From NCBI RefSeq assembly GCF_010645065.1, contig NZ_JAADZW010000018.1:50215-114214 (forward strand): a stretch of 64,000 bases of DNA, read 5' to 3'. The position numbers and the translations under genes are program-made. The notes below the pieces were generated by a model. The model was given only the letters and a program-made list of their open reading frames with translations, did no database searches and was not told the origin of the DNA. Origin of the DNA: Flavobacterium fluviatile (lineage in GTDB: Bacteria; Bacteroidota; Bacteroidia; Flavobacteriales; Flavobacteriaceae). Below are positions 40,301 to 48,271 of this stretch, one piece after another. Position 1 is the stretch's first letter. Each line of letters starts with the position of its first letter.

Positions 40301-40902
40301 TGACCAACAAATTAGGTTGTGAGGCTACTGATACGATTCAGATATTTAGTCAAAATACCGCTATTAGCGCTGAATTTGCGGTATCAAGTCAGGTATTTCA
40401 AAACGAAAAAATTGTAATTGTAGATATCTCTAATCCAGCTGCTGATGAAATCGAATGGATTTTGCCAGCCAAAGCAAATGTTATTACTAAAAATAAGGAT
40501 TATGCTGAAATCAGTTTTAGCGAAGCCGGAACGTATGATGTTACTTTAAATACTAAAAAAGGAAACTGTACCGCTTTTCAGACGAAACAGATTCTGGTTA
40601 CCGAAGGTGAATATGAAGGAAACCCTGATGACGAACCAATTAATGAGAAAAAGTTTGACCTGAAAATTTATCCAAATCCGTCACAGGGAATTTTTACAGT
40701 AGATGTAACTCTGGATAAAGTCATGCCTGCAAATGTAAAAGTTTACAATCTGAACAACAATCTGCTTATCGATTCGAAAACTGGAGACGGTAAGGATAAT
40801 TACCTGTTCAATTTTAATCTGGGCGGACTTCCTCCGGGATTATATTTTGTACTCTTTGAATCGCAGCAAGGAAGCAAACTGAGAAAAATTATCATTCAGT
40901 AA
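34366..40902 (+). CDS. SprB-repeat surface adhesin with T9SS sorting domain
   Basis: 2178 residues. The signal peptide is MKKYLLLLLVFTRFLGYSQ. About 21 SprB-type modules of 80-100 residues follow, each with a (S/L/K)C-x-G-x-x-x-G-x-(I/L) opening, a Y-x-W strand and a closing YxVxVTDxxxC (SCNGGNDGKIEI, KCNGDSNGRLVA, LCHGDTTGAIEI, SCFEGNNGSIKL, LCNGDKNGSLKP). A PKD-like segment lies near about 2010-2085. The C-terminus (about 2095-2178: LKIYPNPSQGIFTVDVTLDK ... LPPGLYFVLFESQQGSKLRK) is a type A sorting domain. SprB of F. johnsoniae is the mobile gliding adhesin built of the same repeat, but is several times longer and has a different sorting signal, so this is a shorter relative, not SprB itself. 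It should be exported by the T9SS and surface-bound. Confidence 0.93.
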   Translation: MKKYLLLLLVFTRFLGYSQTTQATVSGLSEGSRTVTFVNPVPIEIDGTPTIISATVFGGNNGAIVITFKGGSNNYNYILTKKNVIPNTPISDLTKLTAGDYIIIAEEKESGCKSEPYEFTINQPDKLVVTIEGTAIKCHGGDTGTLSVLQTQGGTIGTGYTYEWFKHDGSEFVSTGRTGASISKPLTAGRYKVEVTDKSIPANTESSNEFIITQPSAPITVTESKTNVSCNGGSNGTISLTINGGTAGYSILWNDGVITTHIAGQPDRAGLVPGNYYYTISDTNDCKYYSTDDIIITAPPVLNISSITPTQPTNATSNDGKITITATGGTGAYTYFLTKGGITTNYSSNTITNLENGTYEVFVKDANNCTSLSSTVKLEALAVTLVTQQNVLCYGVNTGSLKVQASGGTLSSNSEYKYQWYKGADKIDNETNAEIKNLSEGSYTVQVMDDKMIPVTSITYTITSPVQELSVTSNAATQQQNVSCNGGNDGKIEISVSGGTCGYTYKWNDGPTSKDRSGLTEGTYSVTVTDANGCEKTLTGIVISEPEKITIPTPAIKDVAINGQSTGSILFPSDPLGGNGNYSYQWTSNNGYSASTRDLNGIKAGTYYLTISDKELCLSTPYTFTVDEQPKLEVTIKESAFIKCNGDSNGRLVAEVTGGVAPYKYRWEKNGVTLSGENSSSLPAIGFGDYSVYVTDSANPEPGPFAAAQQLNFKLTQPDVLKVSLAKQTNVLCHGDTTGAIEIAIEGGTAPYTQQWTKNGVIYTGNLNQLEKGEYNVIVTDAVGHGCTATLNQPVTITQPAAPLQVSSPGPVHLKGFETADGSISVTVSGGTPNYTYQWRKDTSATIIGTGSSITGLAAGVYHLLVKDANNCTLPEINYTVNQPDKLEVVSLTQTPFTDIACKGNLSGEYTMIVKGGVKEYSFEWRNTTTGTKYTSTETILAESTTSKASGLGAGNYVVTVKDANSNTLFGTNTFTITEPDLLTFTYTTQNVSCFEGNNGSIKLNISGGTKSSDITKPYTIYSSGTIDYQNGIISGLSAGTYIIKVGDANNCQTPEQTITITEPSASVYIANSTVTPATGFGLTTGKIAITASGGTIGYNYQWKNNSGSVVGANSPNLINAAAGTYSVLVTDASGCTASGVYTIDQPAKPVLTETHQSSKCNGLLGSLEATATGGATYNQNQADRVYTYKLKNKTSGAVNSISGNIASFTNIADGEYTLTATDISGVDSNTVDVLFTQPTPIVVSLVSKTNVNCFGDKDGSITISVSGGTPLTTAPEYTYQWKKKNTVTNIYENFTPTALNQLYAGIYAIEVRDANYNASDAVHCIGILEDIEITQPDDFKFDIDKITYTNPTALNGNDGTLHFEVTGGKPNYEYKFYTKNTSGTEIILKTISDSSLKTADFTGLVKDHYYISAKDDTGCTKYTDFDFRDNPLTISVNQTQNISCYDANNAIIKINADGGYGQKKYSWYRNNALLVNEDNDILLNAKPGNYYAVVKDSKKVEVTSNTIIVTQPDPLAFTTTQEPVKCLGDSNGKITLTASGGNGNFSYRYFNKGILVKDWQSFTNATNTTISDLAQSDYTIYVKDFQGCESPNAIIKITSPTALSSTASTSAATGKGLSNGSAAITAQGGNGSYTYKWFKSDNTNISQNTNTATNLAAGKYYVIVSDAKGCELTSPLLEVTEPPLLETVIAVQNVILCNGDKNGSLKPTTTGGFLKPGDSYTYQWLENGNPTVLASTTILNGIGKGSYFVIATDSNGNKATSPILTVTEPAVLANSLTSDYVLCGDFNDWTINATPSGGTQPYNYAWNTGAKTASIQNVPPGNYSVVVSDSHGCTITKTITLTAPVHLDASANTKIPTCYGGSDATITVTPIAGIAPYTYLWNTGEKTNTLSNAPAGDYSVSITDSKGCVISRNYTIVDPPKDVINLGDDVTLCWEQTLTINAAINDDQATYKWKSDKGFSSNNAMITVSEPANYTVTVTNKLGCEATDTIQIFSQNTAISAEFAVSSQVFQNEKIVIVDISNPAADEIEWILPAKANVITKNKDYAEISFSEAGTYDVTLNTKKGNCTAFQTKQILVTEGEYEGNPDDEPINEKKFDLKIYPNPSQGIFTVDVTLDKVMPANVKVYNLNNNLLIDSKTGDGKDNYLFNFNLGGLPPGLYFVLFESQQGSKLRKIIIQ

Positions 40903-40997
40903 TTTATTATCAAATACAAACATCCATTTCAAGTAATAATTAAGAATTCAAAAAGCGAAATAACTTTCGGGTATTTGATGCTCATAGCAGATAAAGA

Positions 40998-43457
40998 ATG
41001 ATTTTAAAGAAACTATTATTTAATACAGCATTGCTTCTTATAAGTGTATTTGGTTTTTCACAGAACTTCAATGTACAGGAACTAGGCAAAGCCAAATTAG
41101 TGAATGTAAGCGGCGGGGCATCTGCCAGTTCCGTTTTCTATTCGGGGAATGCAGTCAGGGATCCATTCAGTTTTTTTCTTAATGGAAACATCAATTTAAA
41201 TATAGCTGGTCTATACAATTTGCCATTTTCGTTTTCCTACACCAATCAAAAATTTGGATATGGCAAACCTTTGCTGATGAACCGGTTAATCATACATCCT
41301 TCTTACAAATGGATTACCGGTCATATTGGTGATGTGAGCATGACTTTTTCACCTTATACGTTAAGCGGTCATCAGTTTTCAGGAGTTGGTGTCGATCTTA
41401 CTCCTCAGGGCAATTTTAAAGTCAGTGCGATGTACGGACGATTATTAAAAAGCAGCGAATACAACATTGCTTATCCTGATATTGTACCGACCTACAAAAG
41501 ATTAGGGTACGGTTTTAAAACCTCTTACGCTTTTGAAAAAGTAAATCTGGGGCTGACTTTCTTTAGGGCAAAAGACGAAGCCAGTTCATTATCAACCCCG
41601 ATTCCTTTTGAATTAGGTGTATCTCCAAAAGAAAATGCTTCCATCAGTATTGAGTCTTCTTTTAAACTTTTAAAAAAATTACAGGTTTTCGCAGAATATG
41701 CCAACAGCAGCATTACCGAAGATACACGTGCTGATGGGAATGGAAAAGGAAGCAGTCTTTCTTCTTTATTTTTAAACAAAAACAGCACTACTAGCAGTTA
41801 TGATGCTTTTAAAGGTCAACTGACTTATCCTGCCGGAAAAGGAACGCTGGGACTGGGTTATGAAAGAATCGACCCTAATTACAGGACTTTAGGAGGTTAT
41901 TATTTCAATAACGATCTGGAAAACGTTACCGTAAATGCAACACAGAATATATGGAAAGACAAGGTTTCATTAGCATTAAACCTTGGACTTCAAAAGGATA
42001 ACCTTGACAAGCAAAAACAAAGTCAGATGAAACGTCTGGTATCCTCCATTAATGCTGATTACAGACCTAATGAAAAATTGAACCTGAGTGTAAACTATTC
42101 GAATTTTCAATCCTATACCAACAGCAGAAACCAGTTTGACTACATCAACCAGACTTCTGATTACGAATATTTGGATACTCTGAATTTCAGACAGGTAAAC
42201 CAGAACGCTTCTTTGAATATCAATTATTTATTAAAAAATGACAAACATTTAAAGCAAGCCCTGAGTGCTAATTTTTCTATGCAGGATGCTATAAATCAGC
42301 AGGAAGGCCGAACAATAGAAGGCGGTGCTTCAACCTACTATAATTCGGGAGTATCTTATATGATTGGTTATCCCGAAAAGGACCTGAACTTTACCGGATC
42401 TATAAACAACACCTACGGAAACACCGGTTCGGGAAACAGTTTTATCATTGGACCAACCATTGGAGCTTCAAAACTGTTTTTCGATAAAAAACTGACTGCC
42501 AATGCCTCAACAAGCTACAATACCAGTTACAACAATGGCGATAAGCAGAACGATATTTTAAACTTCAGGCTTAACGGATCTTACATCTATCTCCAGAACC
42601 ACAATTTTAATATGGGTGTAATTTCATTATTCAGCAACTCAGCATCCCAGAAAAACAATGATTTTACCGCTACCCTTTCTTATACTTATTCATTTGATAA
42701 AATAAAATTACGCCCGAAAAGGGAGCCTGAAACAGAAGCGGTAACAGAGAAAAAAACTGCTGAACCTGTTTTAAAAATCAATTTTAAAGATCAGCAGTTT
42801 GAAGGAACAAGAGATCAAATTATTGCACAACTGAAAGAGAAACAGCTTGACTTGCATTCTTTACCTGCAGAATCGACAGCCCATTTAGAACATTTAATAA
42901 CGCTTGCCACCCTTACTCCCGATGACAAGGATTTAAAAGAAAAAGTCCTGGATTATCTGGAAGCCTATGCAACTGAAGCAGAGACTTTAGAAAAATACAA
43001 CGACTATTTTGTCCAGGCGTGTCAAAAGCTGGAAAATGACATGAAACAAAGAGACGAAAGCCTTGAAAATGTTTATGTAGCTGCCCTGGGAAGGGTAAAC
43101 GGCCATCCGATGCACGGGGTAAATGAAGCTGATGCGACCAACAGAACGAGTTATAATTCGTATCTAAAACTTGCCGAAAGAAGCGACAACAGCCGCAACC
43201 AGCTAAAAAATCACAGATGGATGCTCAACGAAATAGCATTAGCCGCAAAAACACCTGCAAAAGAAATCCAGCAGAACGAAAATGCAGCTGCGTTTGGCGA
43301 ACAAGCTGTCGGCGCTATTTTTAAGTTAATAAAAGAAAAGAAAAATGCAGCCGAAATAGTCAATGCTATCCAGACAAAAGCAATTCCGTTTTATTATGAT
43401 CTGGCGATTAAAAACGCTTCAAATGATGAAATCGATTTAAAATATATTCAAAAATAA
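40998..43457 (+). CDS. Outer-membrane beta-barrel-like protein with a helical C-terminal extension
   Basis: 819 residues with a signal peptide (MILKKLLFNTALLLISVFGF). Residues about 25-575 show the alternating aromatic pattern of outer-membrane strands (YNLPFSFSYTNQKFGYGKPL, LGLGYERIDPNYRTLGGYYF, LNLSVNYSNFQSYTN, LSYTYSFDKIKLRPK). From about residue 590 to the end the sequence becomes hydrophilic and helical (NFKDQQFEGTRDQIIAQLKE, DYLEAYATEAETLEKYNDYF), possibly a periplasmic domain. This differs from the 330-residue PorP/SprF proteins that partner SprB-like adhesins, but the position beside an SprB-repeat adhesin suggests an analogous outer-membrane docking or translocation role (inference). 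It is preceded by a 95-base gap that may hold an internal promoter. Confidence 0.85.
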   Translation: MILKKLLFNTALLLISVFGFSQNFNVQELGKAKLVNVSGGASASSVFYSGNAVRDPFSFFLNGNINLNIAGLYNLPFSFSYTNQKFGYGKPLLMNRLIIHPSYKWITGHIGDVSMTFSPYTLSGHQFSGVGVDLTPQGNFKVSAMYGRLLKSSEYNIAYPDIVPTYKRLGYGFKTSYAFEKVNLGLTFFRAKDEASSLSTPIPFELGVSPKENASISIESSFKLLKKLQVFAEYANSSITEDTRADGNGKGSSLSSLFLNKNSTTSSYDAFKGQLTYPAGKGTLGLGYERIDPNYRTLGGYYFNNDLENVTVNATQNIWKDKVSLALNLGLQKDNLDKQKQSQMKRLVSSINADYRPNEKLNLSVNYSNFQSYTNSRNQFDYINQTSDYEYLDTLNFRQVNQNASLNINYLLKNDKHLKQALSANFSMQDAINQQEGRTIEGGASTYYNSGVSYMIGYPEKDLNFTGSINNTYGNTGSGNSFIIGPTIGASKLFFDKKLTANASTSYNTSYNNGDKQNDILNFRLNGSYIYLQNHNFNMGVISLFSNSASQKNNDFTATLSYTYSFDKIKLRPKREPETEAVTEKKTAEPVLKINFKDQQFEGTRDQIIAQLKEKQLDLHSLPAESTAHLEHLITLATLTPDDKDLKEKVLDYLEAYATEAETLEKYNDYFVQACQKLENDMKQRDESLENVYVAALGRVNGHPMHGVNEADATNRTSYNSYLKLAERSDNSRNQLKNHRWMLNEIALAAKTPAKEIQQNENAAAFGEQAVGAIFKLIKEKKNAAEIVNAIQTKAIPFYYDLAIKNASNDEIDLKYIQK

Positions 43458-43490
43458 AAGCATCTCGTAAGATATAAAACTAACAAAATA

Positions 43491-46400
43491 ATGGATAAAC
43501 CTCAATTACCCAAAATGCTGAAAAAATTACATCTGTACTTATTATTGTTGAGTTCCCTTATCGGATTTGGAACCTATGCACAAACCTTTCCTATATCGGT
43601 ATCTACACAAATTTCGCAGCCCTCACCTATTTATCTGAGCCATTATGCAGATCCTTCTACCATAAACAGTCCGATAAAAATTCAGCTGGTTTTAAACGAT
43701 TTGACCATCTCCAGCAGGCAGGTAAAACTGAAAATTTATTTTCAGGGCAACGGAATTTCTTTCAGTACAAATGATTTTGTTACAGGAGCGCGTCCGTTGT
43801 ATCTCGAAGGAGGTGTTCCATTACAGTTAACCAATATCGATCTTGCCCCTTATTTTGAATATCAGAACCTGTTGGGACTGAATCCAAATCAGTATGCACA
43901 GCCATTGCCGGAAGGTGCTTACAATATTTACGTAGAAGTATCTGATTTTGCTACAGGCAAAAAACTGTCTAAAAAAACCGGAACCAGTACTATTATTTTT
44001 CAGAACGAACCTCCGTTTCTAAATCTGCCCCTGAATAATGCTTCTTTTATGCAGCAGAATATTCAGAACATTGTTTTCAGCTGGACTCCCCGAAGCATCA
44101 ACGTGAGCAATGTAGAATATGAGTTTTCGATAGTTGAAATCTGGGACAAATACACGCCGGTTCAAAACGCATTTGCTTATTCCCCTCCATTATATACTAC
44201 CACTACCAGAAATACTACACTGCAATATGGCGTTAGTGAACCTCAGCTGCTTCCGGGCAAAAAATATGCCTGGCGCATCAAGGCAAAAGCTATTTTTGGC
44301 GCAGAAGAAATTGGTGTTTTTAAGAACAATGGCTATAGCGAAATCTTTTCTTTTGATTACGAATCTTTTTGTACTGCCCCACTTGCCATAACCACTTCGG
44401 GAGTCAGTGAAAATCAGGCCAAAATAACCTGGAGCGGGAATATCGACAATTATGATTATCAGATAAATTACCGTGAAAAAAATGCGGACTCAGAGTGGTA
44501 TAAACTCGTTACCCCAAGAGAAAACATTACAATAAGCAATTTAAAACCAAATGCAACCTATGAATATACCGTGGGGGCATCCTGTGATGTTGGCAAATAC
44601 ACCCACAGCACCATCAAAGAATTTACAACCCTTGTAAGAGATGAAATTGCGTTTCAGGGTTGTGGTATCAAGCCTGATCCTAATGATTTAGCCAACAAAA
44701 ATCCGCTTCCTGAGCTTTTCCCGAATGATGTCGTTACGGCAGGTGACTTCCCTATTGTAGTCCTTCACAGTACCGGAAGCAACGGCACCTTTACCGGAGA
44801 CGGTTATGTAACCCTGCCTTTCCTCGAAAAATTCAGAAAACTGATTGATGCTGCCGATGCCCTTGGCGGAGAGAAAATCAATATTGGTCAATTCTCCCGT
44901 ATCAAAATTACTTTTACCAATATTGGAGTCAATACCGATTTCAAACTGATTTCGGGTGAGATCGTTGCGAGTTATGACAAAGATAATTGGGATAAGATGC
45001 TCGATGCAGATAAAGTCTTTAACGATGTTCTTGGCAGTAACGGAAAACCAATTGAAGGCAAAATATCTTATGAGGTCAAAGATGCCGTATTAAATCCTGA
45101 CGGAAGTACTACGATACTAGGCGCCAATGGTGAATCTACAGTGATACAAAAATCGGTTTACGATCAGGTTTATACGGATAAAAACGGAAATATTGTTAAC
45201 ATTCCTGCCAATGGCAATGGCGAACCTACGTTTATCAAGGGAGCCGAAGGCGGCAAATCAGTTGCGGCTAATACCAATGGCGTATCCAGCAGCGGTGAAG
45301 TAACACAAATCTCCTCGCCTGATGTTACGATTACTTTTGAAGATGCTCCAAAAGCGCTCTATGCTTTTGATGAACTGCCTAAGTCGGGCCCTGAAAAACT
45401 TAAAGCTACTTATGAGACCATTCCGGTAAAAGGCGGCGGTACTTATGCAGTTAATTACAAAGCTGTTTCAGATTTAAATGGCCCGGATAAATTAATAGCT
45501 GAAGCCGAATTTAAAAACGGAAAAACAAAAGACGATATCTTTTTTAAAACCAATACAGGAGTTGCTGTTGATGTAAAATGGACAAGTGCCACAAAAGCCG
45601 AGATAACAGTCAAAAGAACTTTAAACTTTTTTAAAGAAAGTATCCTTGCTACCGTAAAAGGCGCAAAAGAAAAAGATCCAAAAGATGCCGCCAAAACAAT
45701 TGACGGAAAATCAGACATTGCCGGAAAAGTAAACATCTGGCAATTAACCCAAAAACCTGCTATAAATATTACCCTTTTAAGCGTAAACGGAGCAAAGACA
45801 CCAGCCACTGATGAAGCCAAAAATTTCTTTAACGAAGTCTATAACAAAGTTGGGATTACCTTTGATGTTACGACCCAAAATGTAAAAATTTCGGGAGCAT
45901 TACCAAACGAAATACAATGTGGGGAAAGCGGAGTTTTTGATGTTTATACACTTGATCAAAACAATATCATAAGCGCTATAGAATCCAGTACCGATTTTAA
46001 ATACAACGACAAAACCTATTATGTTATCTACACCGGAAAATCAGGGCAGAATGGCTATCAGGGCTTTATGCCTCTTGGGGGACAATATGCTTTTGTATTT
46101 AACAACGGTAACCTAAAAACGGCCGCACACGAATTAGGTCACGGTATTTTTGGCCTGAAACACCCATTCTCAACTGAAGCAGAATCAAGAAAAACGGATC
46201 TTTTAATGGATTATGGAGACGGTACTGTATTGTCTCATAACGACTGGGATATTATCCATAGCGGTGGGTGGAAGTTTTATGGGTTTCAGAAGAGTGCTGA
46301 TGGAGCTTTACTTAGTGGACTTTGGTATACAACGAGCTGGAAAGCCTTTGTAGGAAAAAAAGAGTATATCCCTGTTGTTGAAACTTCTGGAAACCTAAGA

Positions 46401-48260
46401 CCAGAAGGAACTATTAGAAGAATTTACATAGCAAAAGAAAATGCCTATTACACTTACTTTCCAGAAAAGGGAGATTACTATAAAGACAAAGATACAATAA
46501 GGCTTAAAATAGATACCTCAGTTAAATTATCTAATTCCAGTAAAAATCCTGTATACTTATACAAGTATGAAGGAGGCTGCGGAAAAGATACTTATTACAA
46601 ATCGACTCATGACATTGTAATGACTAATAAAAATAATATTAACAAATTACTACAAACATTAAAGCCTGAGGGAGTTTTCTCATGCGGAAAACCTTCTCTT
46701 GAAGATTTGAAAGATACAGGAAAAGAAATATATGCTTATAATAAATCTCAAGTTCCGGAAAAAGATGTACAAATTTTAATTGAGATTGCAAGTATTGGTG
46801 ATATAATTGGTAAAGACAATTACAATAGTTATATAACAAAACTGAGGAATGATGGAAATTTATTCTGGTCTAACGTCAATAAATCTGCACCTTATACAAC
46901 TGAAAATTTAAACAACACGCTTAAGAGTTTAAAAGATTTCTCAGATGCCATACAACGAATCAAAACGCATAACTATACTACAATTGAATCTTTAATAGAA
47001 GATGTAGACAGCAACTTTAAAATAACAAAAGGATCAGACAATATTTTTGTTTTCCCTTCTGATATGAGATTGACACGTTTACTAACAACTCCATTTGCTG
47101 ATTTAGATGCAAAAAGAAGCAAAGATTTGATCGATCTTATAGAAAATGCAAGATTTATTACAAATCATAATATTGGTGATCCTATATGTGCCGAACAAAT
47201 ACTAACTGTCATTCTTGATAAAGTCGCTAAAGGAAATGATTTAGACAAAAAAAAGCAGATTATAAATCATATAAGAGCTAAAAAATATTTATTCCATTTT
47301 ATCAATGGAATAAGCGGAATTTATTATGAATCATTTATTAACTCTATGATTTTAATGACACATCAAGTCTATCCTGCTCCTGAATTTAGAATTAATCCTG
47401 CTAAATATTTAACCTTCAGTCCTGCTTACCTCAAGCTTAATAGTGAATCAATATCTATAGATGGAAAAGTAGAATTAAAAGTAAAACAATGGTTTTCGGA
47501 AAATTTATATAACATAGTTGAAGATCCATATGAATATGTCACCGTAAATTTTGCTGATGATGTAAATTTTGGAGGAAACTTTCAATTTAAGAAAAATCAA
47601 ACAGTTCAAATGTCAGCAATTTGTGCATATCAATTATTTCATAAAGATACAAGAGCTGCACAATGGAAATCTGCAAAAATTGCTGGTGAAGTGGCTTTAA
47701 CTGTAGTTGGTGTGGGAGAAATTACTGCTGCCATAAGACTTTATAGAGCCGGACGGACTGCTTATGCAACATATCTCGGTCTAAAAGCACTTGGCGATGT
47801 TGGTTTTGGTCTTACTGATGTCTACATCAATAACTCTGACAACTCATTAACTGATGCCCAAAAAGAAAAATGGAACAAATTTTTTATGATTTATTCTATT
47901 GCTTCAATATCAACTACCGGATTAGAAATAGCAACAAATAAAGTCATGACAAAATTAAATAAAGGTGGTAACTCTTACAATGAATTTGAAAACGCAGTTG
48001 AAGAAGCAGATATCGATATTGATCAACTTTATAAAGATAATATTGAAAATCCAATCAGAGTTCCTGGAAGTTTCGAAGACCAAATTAAATTATTATCAAA
48101 AGATGACCGCATACCTGCTACATTAAAAAAACTGTTTGAAGAGGATTTTGCTAATGCGGGAGAAGAAGTTGTAAAACTATTACAAAAAGAAGATTCAGGA
48201 TTACTGAATGGTTGGGTAAAATATAGAAAGAAAAACCCAACCGCAATTTTGTGCAACTAA
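43491..48260 (+). CDS. TANFOR-like/fibronectin-III/zincin surface protein with polymorphic-toxin-like C-terminus
   Basis: 1589 residues; the Met at 43515 (MLKKLHLYLLLLSSLIGFGT) gives the more natural signal peptide. Residues about 30-170 resemble the TANFOR domain of Tannerella and Flavobacterium proteins (FPISVSTQISQPSPIYLSHY). A fibronectin-III domain is at about 294-381. Residues about 385-860 form a long beta-rich region. A zincin motif HELGHGIFGLKHPF starts at His880 (His880, Glu881, His884, His891). Beyond it, about 1395-1445 is a hydrophobic Gly/Ala-rich stretch (GEVALTVVGVGEITAAIRLY), then helical repeats ending GLLNGWVKYRKKNPTAILCN, a phrase typical of the pre-toxin part of Bacteroidota polymorphic toxins. 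The protein stops there, without a recognisable toxin domain or T9SS sorting domain. A separate nuclease-like gene starts 11 bases later. Confidence 0.9.
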   Translation: MDKPQLPKMLKKLHLYLLLLSSLIGFGTYAQTFPISVSTQISQPSPIYLSHYADPSTINSPIKIQLVLNDLTISSRQVKLKIYFQGNGISFSTNDFVTGARPLYLEGGVPLQLTNIDLAPYFEYQNLLGLNPNQYAQPLPEGAYNIYVEVSDFATGKKLSKKTGTSTIIFQNEPPFLNLPLNNASFMQQNIQNIVFSWTPRSINVSNVEYEFSIVEIWDKYTPVQNAFAYSPPLYTTTTRNTTLQYGVSEPQLLPGKKYAWRIKAKAIFGAEEIGVFKNNGYSEIFSFDYESFCTAPLAITTSGVSENQAKITWSGNIDNYDYQINYREKNADSEWYKLVTPRENITISNLKPNATYEYTVGASCDVGKYTHSTIKEFTTLVRDEIAFQGCGIKPDPNDLANKNPLPELFPNDVVTAGDFPIVVLHSTGSNGTFTGDGYVTLPFLEKFRKLIDAADALGGEKINIGQFSRIKITFTNIGVNTDFKLISGEIVASYDKDNWDKMLDADKVFNDVLGSNGKPIEGKISYEVKDAVLNPDGSTTILGANGESTVIQKSVYDQVYTDKNGNIVNIPANGNGEPTFIKGAEGGKSVAANTNGVSSSGEVTQISSPDVTITFEDAPKALYAFDELPKSGPEKLKATYETIPVKGGGTYAVNYKAVSDLNGPDKLIAEAEFKNGKTKDDIFFKTNTGVAVDVKWTSATKAEITVKRTLNFFKESILATVKGAKEKDPKDAAKTIDGKSDIAGKVNIWQLTQKPAINITLLSVNGAKTPATDEAKNFFNEVYNKVGITFDVTTQNVKISGALPNEIQCGESGVFDVYTLDQNNIISAIESSTDFKYNDKTYYVIYTGKSGQNGYQGFMPLGGQYAFVFNNGNLKTAAHELGHGIFGLKHPFSTEAESRKTDLLMDYGDGTVLSHNDWDIIHSGGWKFYGFQKSADGALLSGLWYTTSWKAFVGKKEYIPVVETSGNLRPEGTIRRIYIAKENAYYTYFPEKGDYYKDKDTIRLKIDTSVKLSNSSKNPVYLYKYEGGCGKDTYYKSTHDIVMTNKNNINKLLQTLKPEGVFSCGKPSLEDLKDTGKEIYAYNKSQVPEKDVQILIEIASIGDIIGKDNYNSYITKLRNDGNLFWSNVNKSAPYTTENLNNTLKSLKDFSDAIQRIKTHNYTTIESLIEDVDSNFKITKGSDNIFVFPSDMRLTRLLTTPFADLDAKRSKDLIDLIENARFITNHNIGDPICAEQILTVILDKVAKGNDLDKKKQIINHIRAKKYLFHFINGISGIYYESFINSMILMTHQVYPAPEFRINPAKYLTFSPAYLKLNSESISIDGKVELKVKQWFSENLYNIVEDPYEYVTVNFADDVNFGGNFQFKKNQTVQMSAICAYQLFHKDTRAAQWKSAKIAGEVALTVVGVGEITAAIRLYRAGRTAYATYLGLKALGDVGFGLTDVYINNSDNSLTDAQKEKWNKFFMIYSIASISTTGLEIATNKVMTKLNKGGNSYNEFENAVEEADIDIDQLYKDNIENPIRVPGSFEDQIKLLSKDDRIPATLKKLFEEDFANAGEEVVKLLQKEDSGLLNGWVKYRKKNPTAILCN

Positions 48261-48271
48261 TAATTAACAAA

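Noticed and set aside
34366..40902. Gliding-motility SprB itself
   Set aside because: It is about a third of the expected length, has a type A sorting domain, and lacks the neighbouring sprC, sprD and sprF genes.
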